Source: Promethearchaeota archaeon (lineage in GTDB: Archaea; Asgardarchaeota; Lokiarchaeia; Sigyniarchaeales; SOKP01). Taken from it: 64,000 nt of DNA. The notes under the pieces are model-generated. The model saw only the letters and a list, made by a program, of their open reading frames with translations. It ran no database searches and was not told the DNA's origin. Below are positions 35,227 to 45,096 of the stretch, in pieces (the first letter of the stretch is position 1; every line of letters begins with the position of its first letter). The translations under genes and the position numbers were made by a program. The stretch covers positions 186,001-250,000 of the forward strand of contig JAUWGH010000003.1 in assembly GCA_030606485.1 (NCBI GenBank), given 5' to 3'.

Positions 35227-35562
35227 TTAATATTGCACCCATATTCCTATAATATGACCCAATAAAAGAAGAAGTAATGGTAATACAATTATTATAAATA
35301 TTAAAATAAGAATGTTTTTTATAGTATTGCGATAAATATGATATTTTTTGCCCATTTTGTGTTGACGATAAAAATAAACACAAATAAAAATAGTAAGTAT
35401 TGGAATGGTTATTATCCAATAATACAATAAAATATATCCTAAAAAAGCAACAGCTGCAATAATTAATGGGAAAAGAAAAAAACAAGAAATAAATGCTACA
35501 CATAAAATAGTTAAAAGAACAAGAATTTGAATATCCTCTTTCTCTAATTTGTCAAACGGCAT
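35227..35562 (-). CDS. small multi-pass membrane protein
   Basis: A 111-residue protein starting MPFDKLEKEDIQIL, with three to four hydrophobic segments separated by a basic loop (YFYRQHKMGKKYHIYRN). No family recognised. An overlapping ORF in another frame is less protein-like. It is the likely downstream neighbour of the M28 peptidase on the same strand, with a 160 bp gap. Confidence 0.5.
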   Translation of the reverse strand: MPFDKLEKEDIQILVLLTILCVAFISCFFLFPLIIAAVAFLGYILLYYWIITIPILTIFICVYFYRQHKMGKKYHIYRNTIKNILILIFIIIVLPLLLLLLGHIIGIWVQY

Positions 35563-35725
35563 AAAAATCTTAATCTCATTTATTATTAATATTATATATT
35601 AAGTTTTTATTTATAAAGTGTTTGGTTCCGTTATTATACGAGCTCGGTAAAAAATATCTTGGAAAATCTGCTTATCTCATCAAAATGATTGAGTTAAATT
35701 AATTAAGGGATATTATTTTTCTAAA

Positions 35726-36883
35726 TTATTCTCCTTTTAAATCTATTGATTTAATTACGTTAAAACAAATTTCCAAACAACTATTGAGAATTTCAGGAGA
35801 ACATTTATCGGGAGTATCTTTTACTGAATGTATAAATTTACAATCTTTAACTGAATGAATACAGCATACTTGAAATTTTTCATTGGTTTTTTCAGAAAAT
35901 GACTTAAATGATATATGGTCGCTTTTAATTGGAATATTACTATTAAATTTTATTAAGGAAATATTCAATTTTTTTGCTGTTGCTTCAATAATACTATTTA
36001 AATTATAATTAACATTTTTCTTTTTAATTAAACCAATTTTTTCTTCAAGTCCAATATAGGTACCAACCATATCAATATTAATATTAAAAGAATTAGAGAG
36101 ATCAAATTTTTGATTTAATTCATCAAAATATTTCTCACAAAATCTTTTTGAACCATATAAACCAAATTCTTCGGCACCGCACCATAAAAATAGTAGATTT
36201 ACATTTTTAAGGGAATTTTTATTAAATAATTTCACCAATTCAATTAAAATAGCAACCCCACTCGCATTATCAATTGAACCAGTAGATTCACTTTTTTTGG
36301 AGCTGAACATTAAAACAAATAATGGAAGTATATATGTGCCTACTAAAGAAGATATTGTAACAAATGATGGAAAGAAATCATCAATAGGTAATTCATAATA
36401 ATAAAAAAAAGTAATAATTACAGAAAGGAATAAAATAAATAAATAAAATGGTATGATAATAATTTTTAATACTAAATTAAATAATTTGTGCCATTTTAAG
36501 GGTAATATTGATACCATAGAATCGTAGTGAGCTGAAATAATAATTAAAGGTTGCCTAATTTTATTATTTTTTGCTGATATTTCTACAATAATATTTCGTG
36601 AATTCTTTTCCTTTATTAATGAAATACCACGTGTTTTATACGACATGGTTTTTAATAAGAGAAATATTAATAGAATTAGAACTAAACGTAGAATGAGCAT
36701 ATAACATATGAGTATTATATATATAGTTCTTAAAACAAGACGATTAGGATTAACCCATTTGAAATACTCAATATTAGTTTCAATATTCTCTTTTTTTAAT
36801 TCATTTTTAATATAGTCAATAGCGTTTATTTCGCCTATAGTCGAAGCTTCACGGTTAAAGGCTAAAGATTTAATATGCCCCAT
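35726..36883 (-). CDS. membrane-anchored M28-family metallopeptidase
   Basis: A 385-residue zinc aminopeptidase-like protein. Metal-site motifs are AHYDS, GSIDNASGVAIL, WCGAEEFGLYGS, NIDMVG and SDHISF, in M28 order. Hydrophobic segments after residue 50 and in the middle (KIIIIPFYLFILFLSVIITFF; FVTISSLVGTYILPLFVLMF) interrupt the domain, so it is a multi-pass membrane peptidase. Substrates are probably peptides or N-terminal residues. The nearby Opp importer suggests a link to peptide use, which is inference from proximity. Confidence 0.82.
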   Translation of the reverse strand: MGHIKSLAFNREASTIGEINAIDYIKNELKKENIETNIEYFKWVNPNRLVLRTIYIILICYMLILRLVLILLIFLLLKTMSYKTRGISLIKEKNSRNIIVEISAKNNKIRQPLIIISAHYDSMVSILPLKWHKLFNLVLKIIIIPFYLFILFLSVIITFFYYYELPIDDFFPSFVTISSLVGTYILPLFVLMFSSKKSESTGSIDNASGVAILIELVKLFNKNSLKNVNLLFLWCGAEEFGLYGSKRFCEKYFDELNQKFDLSNSFNINIDMVGTYIGLEEKIGLIKKKNVNYNLNSIIEATAKKLNISLIKFNSNIPIKSDHISFKSFSEKTNEKFQVCCIHSVKDCKFIHSVKDTPDKCSPEILNSCLEICFNVIKSIDLKGE

Positions 36884-37149
36884 TGTTGCCAGAGAATTAT
36901 AATTTATTAAATCTGAAATAGGAAATCACATTATATTTAATTATTAAAATTTATATCTACTTAATATTGTCTATTTATTAAAATTATGGCAATTATTGCC
37001 TATTCTTAAACACAGATTTAACATATTTTTAGGTATTTAAGCCTTGATCAACAAAATTCTATCCCTTGCAATTTGAAATTTATCAAATTCAAAATAAAAA
37101 ACAAATAGAAAAAGATTTTTTATACAAAGTAGAAAATTTTTATACCTTC

Positions 37150-38172
37150 TTAGAATTTCTTTCCATTTTTAAATGGTTGGCACCAAATGTGATGGGTTTC
37201 ACTTATAGAGATTTTCGTTGGTTCCTCTATGTTACAACCGATATGATCTTCCATTTCTGGGCATCTTGGATGAAAATAACATCCAGAAGGTGGATTTATT
37301 GCACTGGGAACTTCACCTTCTAATATAATCCTATTTGATCTTGTAGTAGGATCGAAAGTAGGTCGAGCTGATAATAATGCTTTGGTATACGGTTGTGTGG
37401 GATGGTAAAAAACATCATCAATAGTTCCTTCCTCTACAAATTTACCTAAGTACATTACTTCAATTCTATCTCCGATATGCTGAATTACACTTAAATCATG
37501 AGTAATGAAAAGAAGAGCTAAATTAAATTCTATTTGAAGATCTTTTAATAGATTTAGGATCTGGGCTTGGACGGAAACATCAAGAGCCGATGTGGGTTCG
37601 TCTAATATTATCACTTCAGGATTACATGCGAGGGCTCTAGCAATTACGATTCTTTGTTTTTGTCCGCCAGAAAATTCATGTGGATATCGATCCAAGTGTT
37701 CAACTTTCATGGAAACTGTTTCTAGAAGTTCTAGAACCCTTCTACGAATTTCTCTCCGCTTTTTCATTCCTTCCAATATTCTTAGAGGTTCACCAATAAT
37801 ATTAACTATTTTCCAGCGAGGATTTAATGATGAATCGGGATCTTGAAATACCATTTGAATCTTTTTACGATAATCCTGTGTAAAATTATTATCAATCCTA
37901 TCATCTTCAAAATATATCTCTCCCGATGTTGCAGGGACTAGATTTAAAATTGTATTCCCAATAGTTGTTTTCCCACACCCACTTTCTCCAACTAATCCTA
38001 GGGTTTCACCTCTATAAAGATCAAAAGAAACATCATCTACAGCTTTAACTACTCCAATTTTTCGGTGAAAAAGACCGCCAAAAATCGGATAATATGTCTT
38101 TAAATTTCTTACTGTGATTACAACATTTTTTTTTCTTTCTGAGATTTTTTCTTTTTCATTAATAACTGTCAT
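37150..38172 (-). CDS. oppF: oligopeptide ABC transporter ATPase (OppF type)
   Basis: A 340-residue ATP-binding subunit. Walker A is GESGCGKTT, the Q-loop VFQDPDSSLNP, the signature FSGGQKQRI and Walker B VIILDEPTSALD, followed by the switch HDLSV. The C-terminal oligopeptide/dipeptide domain has PSGCYFHPRCPE, where Cys can bind an iron-sulfur cluster in some members. It is last in the opp operon, about 40 bp after oppD. Together they energise peptide import. Confidence 0.93.
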   Translation of the reverse strand: MTVINEKEKISERKKNVVITVRNLKTYYPIFGGLFHRKIGVVKAVDDVSFDLYRGETLGLVGESGCGKTTIGNTILNLVPATSGEIYFEDDRIDNNFTQDYRKKIQMVFQDPDSSLNPRWKIVNIIGEPLRILEGMKKRREIRRRVLELLETVSMKVEHLDRYPHEFSGGQKQRIVIARALACNPEVIILDEPTSALDVSVQAQILNLLKDLQIEFNLALLFITHDLSVIQHIGDRIEVMYLGKFVEEGTIDDVFYHPTQPYTKALLSARPTFDPTTRSNRIILEGEVPSAINPPSGCYFHPRCPEMEDHIGCNIEEPTKISISETHHIWCQPFKNGKKF

Positions 38173-38213
38173 TTCTTCACGTTCTTTTTATTTAAAACAA
38201 AATCTATTTATTA

Positions 38214-39491
38214 TTATACTTTATAAGATTCCTCACTTTCAGTTTCATCCCATTGGTATTTGGGCGATTCCTTATATTCAGGATCGAAAAGATGACACGC
38301 AATGAAGTATCTATCATTGATTTCAAGAAATCGGGGTTTAATCTTATCACAAATTTCCAAACGTTCAGTACATCTTGGATGGAACCTACAACCTGATGGG
38401 GGATAAATTAGATTTGGAACCATTCCCCGAATGACTGTTAACTTTGTATCTTTCTTTTCAACACTGGGAATAGCTCCTATCAATCCTTGTGTATATGGAT
38501 GCCGTGGATTTTTAAATAGATCCTCAGCCGTTGCATATTCTACTATATTCCCGCTATACATCACAGCAACCCTATCGCACAGTTCTGCAATAATTCCTAA
38601 GTCATGTGTAATCATAAGAATTGAAGTATCGAATTTCTTTTGTAAATTTTTCATTAAATCAAGAATTTGAGCTTGAATGGTAACATCTAAAGCAGTTGTT
38701 GGTTCATCGGCAATTAATAGTAGTGGGGTGCATGAAAGTCCCATTGCAATCATAATACGTTGCCTCATACCACCACTTAACTCATGTGGATATCTTTTTA
38801 GGATCTGTTTCGCATCTGCAATTCCGACTTCTTTTATAATTTGTTCTGCTTTTTCTAATGCTACATCTTTTAAATTTGGTGCTTTTGGTATTTTTTTTTT
38901 TAAATCTTTAATTTTTACCTTAAATTCTTCCTTTTCCGTTTCAGATAATTGTTCTTTATTTTCTTTAAATTCCTTTTTTAATTCTTTTAATTCTTGAACC
39001 AGTTTATCCCTTTCTAATAAACGCACATCTATTATTTTATTAAGCTCTTCTTCTTGATGCAACAAGAATACTTCCGCTACTTGGTCGCCAGCTAAAATAA
39101 CAGGATTTAATGAATTTAGAGGGTCTTGAAAAATCATGGTAATATCATTACCACGATGACTCCTCATTTCCTCTTCGGATAATTCCAGCAAATTAACGTT
39201 ATTAAACTCTATTGATCCTTCGATAATTTCTCCCGGCGATCTCACTAAACGTAATATTGAGAGGGCTGTGACAGATTTCCCACAACCAGTTTCACCGACA
39301 AGTCCAAGTACCTCATTTTTAAATATATTAAAGGAAACACCATCTACTGCCTTAACAATTCCTTCTTCGGTATAGAAGTATGTTTTAAGATTTTTTACCT
39401 GAAGTAAGAGGTTTGAATCTTCCTTTATAGCTGATTTCATTTGATTTTTTCTATTTTCTTCAATTATTTCTTTTTTTTCTGTGAGTGTCAT
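38214..39491 (-). CDS. oppD: oligopeptide ABC transporter ATPase (OppD type) with charged helical insertion
   Basis: A 425-residue ATPase with Walker A GETGCGKS (66-73), Q-loop IFQDPLNSLNP, signature LSGGMRQR (238-245), Walker B LLIADEPTTALD and the C-terminal SGCRFHPRC motif. OppD proteins are about 330 residues long. The excess is an N-terminal lead of about 28 residues and an insert at about 147-208. The insert is rich in Lys/Glu heptads (RDKLVQELKELKKEFKENKE) and looks like a coiled coil. It sits in the helical subdomain between the Q-loop and the signature, near the coupling region with the permease. It forms the importer with the neighbouring opp genes. Confidence 0.92.
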   Translation of the reverse strand: MTLTEKKEIIEENRKNQMKSAIKEDSNLLLQVKNLKTYFYTEEGIVKAVDGVSFNIFKNEVLGLVGETGCGKSVTALSILRLVRSPGEIIEGSIEFNNVNLLELSEEEMRSHRGNDITMIFQDPLNSLNPVILAGDQVAEVFLLHQEEELNKIIDVRLLERDKLVQELKELKKEFKENKEQLSETEKEEFKVKIKDLKKKIPKAPNLKDVALEKAEQIIKEVGIADAKQILKRYPHELSGGMRQRIMIAMGLSCTPLLLIADEPTTALDVTIQAQILDLMKNLQKKFDTSILMITHDLGIIAELCDRVAVMYSGNIVEYATAEDLFKNPRHPYTQGLIGAIPSVEKKDTKLTVIRGMVPNLIYPPSGCRFHPRCTERLEICDKIKPRFLEINDRYFIACHLFDPEYKESPKYQWDETESEESYKV

Positions 39492-39545
39492 ATTCTTTTT
39501 CCAAAAATTTTATTAATTTAATTTATAAATAGGTTGAATAAAATA

Positions 39546-40568
39546 TTACAAGTTTCTCAATCTCGGGTCTAAAGCATCTCTTAACCCATCACCAAACAGC
39601 ATAAAGCCCAAAACAGTTATCAAAATCATAATACCAGGCCACATAGCCCCCCACGGTGCGTCATATAAATGCATTCTTGCATCGGCAATATCATTTCCCC
39701 ACTCAATTAATTGAGGATCACTGAAACCCAAAAAACTTAAACCAGCTAAACTCAAAATAATCCCACCGATGTCGAATGTGAATGAAATTATAACTGGTTG
39801 GATACAATTCGGTAATATGTGTTTAAACATAATTCTCCAGTTTGATGCCCCAGCGACTTTTGCCGCTTGTACATAGGGCAACTCTCGAGCTTGTATGACT
39901 GATCCCCTAATTAAACGTGAATAATAGGGAATGCCAATAATTCCATAAGCTATCATTATATATTCAATATGTTGCCCCCAAATTGCGATAAATACCATAG
40001 CAAGAATTAATCCTGGAAATGCAAGAAAAACATCCATAATTCTCATTATAATCGACTCTGACCAACCTCCATAGAATCCAGCAATCACTCCAAAAATAAC
40101 TCCAAAAACAAGACTAAAAGATATAGCTGGTAAAGCGATTGTTAAAGAAGCTCTGGCACCATATATTATTCTCCCTAAAATATCACGTCCTAAAGTGGTT
40201 TGTCCTAAAGGATGTTCTGGAGATGGTGGATCCCACATACCTGTGTGAACACCAGCTAAATGTTCAAATGAATACAGTGAAAACCATGGAGCAAACACAG
40301 CTAAAGTAACAATAAAAAAGATAATTGCTATTCCCAAGATTGTTAATGTAGATTTCAATCTTCTAATGAATTTTCTTTTACTTATTTTCATTTCATACTC
40401 GCGTTCTCGAGACGTCAAATCGTCTAATCTAGAAGCGGGTATAAGTAGAAATTTAATATTATTTATAACCCAAGATAAAATATTTTTTATAACATTATCG
40501 CTCTCTTTAGATTTTGTTTTTTTCTCAGGTTCCTGTTTCAAACTTTCATGTTCCATAATATTTTTCAC
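39546..40568 (-). CDS. oppC: oligopeptide ABC transporter permease (OppC type)
   Basis: A 340-residue permease. A hydrophilic N-terminal extension of about 75 residues precedes six membrane helices. The typical WDPPSPEHPLGQTTLGRDIL periplasmic-side segment follows the first helix. The EAA-type coupling loop is AKVAGASNWRIMFKHILPN. The family ending GDGLRDALDPRLRN is intact. It lies between oppB and oppD. Confidence 0.93.
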   Translation of the reverse strand: MKNIMEHESLKQEPEKKTKSKESDNVIKNILSWVINNIKFLLIPASRLDDLTSREREYEMKISKRKFIRRLKSTLTILGIAIIFFIVTLAVFAPWFSLYSFEHLAGVHTGMWDPPSPEHPLGQTTLGRDILGRIIYGARASLTIALPAISFSLVFGVIFGVIAGFYGGWSESIIMRIMDVFLAFPGLILAMVFIAIWGQHIEYIMIAYGIIGIPYYSRLIRGSVIQARELPYVQAAKVAGASNWRIMFKHILPNCIQPVIISFTFDIGGIILSLAGLSFLGFSDPQLIEWGNDIADARMHLYDAPWGAMWPGIMILITVLGFMLFGDGLRDALDPRLRNL

Positions 40569-40598
40569 TTCAATTCTTTTTTATTATTTATTTTTCCT

Positions 40599-41615
40599 TT
40601 AATATCTTATTCTCGGATCGATTAGTCCATAAATTAGATCAGCACCTAAATTAACCATAACAAATGTTAGTGTTATGACAAACACAACTGCATTTAAGAC
40701 CCAGTAATCAGTATTTCGTATAGCAATCATTACTAGAGCACCAACTCCGTTTAAATTAAAAGTTGTTTCTGTAAGAATTGCTCCTCCTAATAAACCGCCA
40801 AAACTCATTCCAATAACCGTGACTACAGGAATCATAGCATTCTTTCGGGCATGTATATTTATTACATCTTCTTCTTTACATCCTTTTGCTCTTGCTGTTC
40901 TTACATAATCCTGTTCTAAGACTTCCAACATACTTGAACGAGTTTGTCTAACAACCGAAGCAAGACTAATAAAGGATAAACAGAATACCGGTAAAATTAG
41001 ATGGTATAAATAATCAATAATCAAATAGATTTGTCCGGATAATATTGAATCAATTACTCTGAAATTAGTAATAATAGGCGGATCTCCAATACCTGGACTT
41101 TTATAATTAAGACCTGGAAATAGTGGAATATAATAAGAGAATACCAATCGAAGGATCATTCCCATCCAAAATACGGGAATAGCAACACCAACAAGGGCCA
41201 TTCCCCTAAATATTGTGTCTTTAGGTTTATTTCTGTTAGTAGCCGAAATTATTCCAGTTTTAATACCAACTATTGCGGAAATAATAATTGCCATAATGGC
41301 AATATCAAAAGTCCTTGTGAATCTATCTAGAACAAGATCCCAAACTGGTTGACCTTTATTAATAGAAACAGAAACACCCCATTGACCTGTAAATAAATCG
41401 CCCAAATATATAAAATATTGTTCTATTATTGGTTTATCTAGGCCAAGTCGATGCAATTGAAAATTATATTGTTCTGTTGTAAATCGATCACCTAGAAAGG
41501 CTAAAACTGGGTCTCCTGGCATAAATCTAGAAAGTACAAAAGTCAAAGTCAAAACTCCAAATAATACAGGTAATAAAGCAATAAACCTTCTAACTATATA
41601 TTTAATCAAACTCAT
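40599..41615 (-). CDS. oppB: oligopeptide ABC transporter permease (OppB type)
   Basis: A 338-residue permease with six membrane helices. It begins LIKYIVRRFIALLPVLFGVL and FVLSRFMPGDP as the family does. The coupling loop is RTARAKGCKEEDVINIHARKNAM, and it ends with LIYGLIDPRIRY. It pairs with oppC to form the membrane channel of a peptide, or related solute, importer. Confidence 0.93.
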   Translation of the reverse strand: MSLIKYIVRRFIALLPVLFGVLTLTFVLSRFMPGDPVLAFLGDRFTTEQYNFQLHRLGLDKPIIEQYFIYLGDLFTGQWGVSVSINKGQPVWDLVLDRFTRTFDIAIMAIIISAIVGIKTGIISATNRNKPKDTIFRGMALVGVAIPVFWMGMILRLVFSYYIPLFPGLNYKSPGIGDPPIITNFRVIDSILSGQIYLIIDYLYHLILPVFCLSFISLASVVRQTRSSMLEVLEQDYVRTARAKGCKEEDVINIHARKNAMIPVVTVIGMSFGGLLGGAILTETTFNLNGVGALVMIAIRNTDYWVLNAVVFVITLTFVMVNLGADLIYGLIDPRIRY

Positions 41616-41652
41616 AAGACTTAAAATCCCCTTCTTATTCTGTTATTATTTT

Positions 41653-42114
41653 TTAAACATCTTCAATTTTTTTTAATTTTTCAATATATCTTTTATATTT
41701 CTCTTTTAAGATAGCAGCGCTAATAGCACTTACAAAGTTAATTCCAAGAAGTGATATAATTGTTAAATATCCTTCTATACACGTAAAATAAACACCAATT
41801 AAGGCTATATTAAATCCGTTAAGTAACCAATACCAAAACCACGATAATAGGATTATAATTGGAACGAGCCATATACTATTTCTAATTCCATATTCAAAGA
41901 AATTTTCTTTAATTACCATTAAAAATATAATTGCAATGAGAATTACTAATGATAGAATAGTGGATGGATTAAATAAAATCTGATATAAAAATACTAGTTC
42001 TTCCTCAATAGTTCTTAGATAAATATTACATATAAATCCGAAAAAAACAAAATGAATTAATAGAATAGCTAAGATAAAATTACCTTGCCTACTTAGATCA
42101 ATTTTAATTTTCAT
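41653..42114 (-). CDS. membrane protein of unknown function inside the opp operon
   Basis: A 153-residue protein with four hydrophobic segments (FILAILLIHFVFFGFICNIYL, the segment with LSLVILIAIIFLMVI, WLVPIIILLSWFWYWLLNG and YLTIISLLGINFVSAISAAIL) and a basic C-terminal tail. No family is recognised. It overlaps the preceding unknown gene by 4 bp and is followed 37 bp later by oppB, so it is transcribed with the importer. Confidence 0.6.
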   Translation of the reverse strand: MKIKIDLSRQGNFILAILLIHFVFFGFICNIYLRTIEEELVFLYQILFNPSTILSLVILIAIIFLMVIKENFFEYGIRNSIWLVPIIILLSWFWYWLLNGFNIALIGVYFTCIEGYLTIISLLGINFVSAISAAILKEKYKRYIEKLKKIEDV

Positions 42115-42968
42115 AATAAGTGCTCTAAATCAATAATTTCCAATTTAAATTTTGTTAAATCACATTCGGGGTTGAATTTTTCAATATTAGATCGTTTATA
42201 TATTATTCCATTATCACTCCATATTTTCAAATTGATTTTGTTCTCAAAACCTTCATGTAATAATTTCTTATTATAAGAAAAAACATCAAGAATATCATCA
42301 TAAATTAAATACGGGACAAAATGCATTTTCTTTATTTTATTCTTTAAATTTTTCACTTTAACAGAAACAATTTCTGGATAATATTGATCCTTTTTTTCTT
42401 TATAAAATTGTACAATTCTTTTGATATTTTTATTTTCAATTTCAAATTTATTTTGTTCAATTCTTTCCTTAAAGTAAATAAATACATTTTCACAATATTT
42501 TATAAGCTCTGAATGATATTCTTCATTTTTTGAGTCTATTCCTTGATTTTCACAATAAGCATAAAACTTTAAGAATTCTGAAAATAAAAATGTGAAATCA
42601 TCTGTGAGGCTTGGAATATTTGTTTTTAATTCAAGGGATTTTTCAAACCAACGGGTTATTGTTTCTGGTTTTAAAGTTAAGAATGTCTTTTCTTTAAATT
42701 TATTTTTTGCAAAATTTATTAAATTTTTAATTCCAGCTAATAAAAAAGATTTCATATTCAAAACAAGATCCAACTCGTTAATTAGCCGATTCAATTTAAT
42801 CATATCAGGTAATATGAAAAATGTTGATTCACCTTTGAATAATCTATCAATTCTCATTGGAATTGGCATTACGGGAATCCTAAAAATTTCCGAAGTAAAT
42901 ATATCAAAATAGAAGCCCACTGGCGCGAGATCACTCTTATATGTTTTCATTAATTTATTTGAGCTCAT
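42111..42968 (-). CDS. unknown soluble protein inside the opp operon
   Basis: A 285-residue protein with no signal peptide or membrane helix, rich in Lys, Phe and Asn. N-terminal MSSNKLMKTYKSDLAPVGFY, a helical middle (KYCENVFIYFKERIEQNKFE) and a beta-looking C-terminus. Four-base overlap with the following membrane-protein gene suggests that the two act together. I do not recognise it. Its position between oppA and oppB suggests a role linked to the importer. Confidence 0.55.
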   Translation of the reverse strand: MSSNKLMKTYKSDLAPVGFYFDIFTSEIFRIPVMPIPMRIDRLFKGESTFFILPDMIKLNRLINELDLVLNMKSFLLAGIKNLINFAKNKFKEKTFLTLKPETITRWFEKSLELKTNIPSLTDDFTFLFSEFLKFYAYCENQGIDSKNEEYHSELIKYCENVFIYFKERIEQNKFEIENKNIKRIVQFYKEKKDQYYPEIVSVKVKNLKNKIKKMHFVPYLIYDDILDVFSYNKKLLHEGFENKINLKIWSDNGIIYKRSNIEKFNPECDLTKFKLEIIDLEHLL

Positions 42969-43081
42969 TTTAAGTGTAATAGAAATTTAATAATAGAAGC
43001 ATAATAAAAAAATAATAAAAAAAAGAAAATTTAATTAATTTTTATACATATAGTCAGTTTTATTTATCACATAGGATTGTA

Positions 43082-44719
43082 TTATACGAAATAGATGGTA
43101 TCAAACACATCTTTCATTGCGTTTTGCATGTATCCTCTTAGGTTGGCAACACCGCACCATGGAGCATCGGAGACATAACCATAAGCCCATGGATATATTA
43201 CTTCAGCACAGCGTTGTTGTATATTGTCGTATAATACTTTTCTTGCAGCTGGATCGATTTCAGTTACGGCGGCTTCCATCCATGTTTGTAACTGTGCATC
43301 ATCAATTTTAGCCATATTAGAAGCAATTGCTGTATTTGTCATCAACATATTGATGAAATTGCTTGGATCGTTATAATCAGGAATCCAACCAAGCCACCAT
43401 AGTTCCAACATATTTCTATGAAGGTCACCTACTTCATATCCTCGTTTAATATACTCTCCCCAAGTCATACCAGTATCTGTGATTGCGACTCCAATTTTTG
43501 CAAAATTATCTTGGCATACAATCAACATATCTTCTCGCATTTCATTCCCGATATTATAAGTATAGTTATATGTTGCAAGTGGAGTACTACTTGCAGCTAT
43601 AGCCTCCCAAGCAGCGCCATCAGTTACAGTTAATCCCGCGGTTCCTGGCCAATTTGCATCTAAAAGAGCCTGTCTTGCTATTGTGAGATCGAGAACAGGG
43701 TAATCAAAAGCATCGTTATGATATAATATACCTTTTGGAATGGGTGATGTCATTCTCATGGCATAACCTTGCATGAGTTCATCGATAAGATAGTCATAAT
43801 CAAGAGCGTAACAAAGTGCTTTTCTCATTTCTACCGGAATTAACTCGTTATTTATTCCAAGATATTGAATTGACAAGGATGGTGCTGCATCAACTACTTG
43901 AATATTCGGGTCTGCTTCAAATGTTGGGATCATTGAAAGCATAGCAGAATCAATCAAGGAAATCTCCCCTGTTAATAATGCGGCGTTCTTCGCATCTGCA
44001 TCAGTAATTATTGCGAAAATCATATCATCAACTGCTGGCTTACCATCCCAGTAATTTGGATTTGGAGTGAATGATACCTCAACTTCAGCTTCAGTTCCGT
44101 CATAGATATATGGTCCAGTTCCAACTAGATCTCCAGTTGCTGTATCAATAAGAGCAGTCTTATTAGTTGCTGCAGGTGACATGAAATATGCGCTCCAAGA
44201 AGCTAATAATCCTAAGAGTGGAGCGTATGGTTCATTTAACACGAGCTTTACTGTGTAAGTATCAACTACTACAGTTTCTTTAATAATCCATTCGTGAGAT
44301 GGGAGAACCCATAGTTCTGCTATTTGGATTTCGTCAATCAAGCCATATAATCTGTCAAAATTCCATTTCACTACTGTAGCATCAAAGTCAGTTCCATCAT
44401 GGAATTTAACTCCTTGTCTTAGTACAAATGTAATTTCTTTACTATCAGTGCTCCATGAGTAGGATGTTGCTAAGTTAGGTATAATGGCTAAATCTGGATC
44501 AGCTACATCAACGTCTAATAAACCCTCAACAACAGCATGAATTACATCAATTGAAGCACTATCCCATGCTTGATGTGGATCAAGGTCCACAGGACCATAC
44601 ATCACTCCAAAGACGAATTTACCACCTTTTGGCATATTCATATACACAACCACGCCAGAAACACCTGCTATTGCAATAATAGCAACTATTCCTATTGTTA
44701 TGTATTGTTTTTTTTCCAT
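43082..44719 (-). CDS. oppA: peptide-type extracellular solute-binding protein (family 5)
   Basis: A 545-residue binding protein. The N-terminus MEKKQYITIGIVAIIAIAGV is a membrane anchor rather than a lipoprotein signal, since no Cys follows it. Family features include LDPHQAWDSASIDVIHAVVEGLLD, KEITFVLRQGVKFHDGT, VDTYTVKLVLNEPYAPLL and a late DYNDPSNFIN segment. It should capture oligopeptides or similar solutes outside the cell and deliver them to the OppBC channel. The gene heads the operon; a promoter is expected in the gap after 44719. Confidence 0.92.
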   Translation of the reverse strand: MEKKQYITIGIVAIIAIAGVSGVVVYMNMPKGGKFVFGVMYGPVDLDPHQAWDSASIDVIHAVVEGLLDVDVADPDLAIIPNLATSYSWSTDSKEITFVLRQGVKFHDGTDFDATVVKWNFDRLYGLIDEIQIAELWVLPSHEWIIKETVVVDTYTVKLVLNEPYAPLLGLLASWSAYFMSPAATNKTALIDTATGDLVGTGPYIYDGTEAEVEVSFTPNPNYWDGKPAVDDMIFAIITDADAKNAALLTGEISLIDSAMLSMIPTFEADPNIQVVDAAPSLSIQYLGINNELIPVEMRKALCYALDYDYLIDELMQGYAMRMTSPIPKGILYHNDAFDYPVLDLTIARQALLDANWPGTAGLTVTDGAAWEAIAASSTPLATYNYTYNIGNEMREDMLIVCQDNFAKIGVAITDTGMTWGEYIKRGYEVGDLHRNMLELWWLGWIPDYNDPSNFINMLMTNTAIASNMAKIDDAQLQTWMEAAVTEIDPAARKVLYDNIQQRCAEVIYPWAYGYVSDAPWCGVANLRGYMQNAMKDVFDTIYFV

Positions 44720-44868
44720 ATTTAAATCACTTAAATATTTTTGTTTTATTTTAATAATTTTTTAAATACTTTTTATTAAATTGTTGTTACACAATTTTTA
44801 GATATTGTAATTTATAAGTTTTATCTTTTTTTTTTCCTATCTTCCAATGGAGATATATTAAATGAATT

Positions 44869-45042
44869 ATGTTTAAATCGTTAAAAAGTATCGGCTTTGG
44901 CACTTTTTTCTTATTTTGGGCAAATATTCCCATAACTTTATCACTAGTTTTTATTATAAAAGATTTAATATTACTAAGAATTGGAAGATTATTAAAACTA
45001 AGTGAAATAAAAGAGTTCGTTAATTTTCGCTATGCCGCTTAA
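44869..45042 (+). CDS. possible small single-pass membrane protein
   Basis: A 57-codon frame, MFKSLKSIGFGTFFLFWANI followed by a hydrophobic stretch (PITLSLVFIIKDLILL) and a basic amphipathic tail ending FRYAA. It occupies much of the 378 bp gap between oppA and the DNA ligase. A weak GGAG lies 16 bp upstream. Residue makeup is protein-like, but length alone cannot prove it is real; it may be a decayed fragment. Confidence 0.35.
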   Translation: MFKSLKSIGFGTFFLFWANIPITLSLVFIIKDLILLRIGRLLKLSEIKEFVNFRYAA

Positions 45043-45096
45043 AATCTATTAATAAAAACCTTAAAATTTTAAAAGATATGGTTTAATGAGTTGAGT

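Noticed and set aside
35183-35503. 106-codon ORF overlapping the small membrane protein
   Set aside because: Alternate frame with Cys/Tyr/Phe-biased sequence; the frame at 35227-35562 has better helix and loop structure.
37066-37323. 85-codon plus-strand ORF at the end of oppF
   Set aside because: It is mostly antisense to the oppF 3' end and has no family features.
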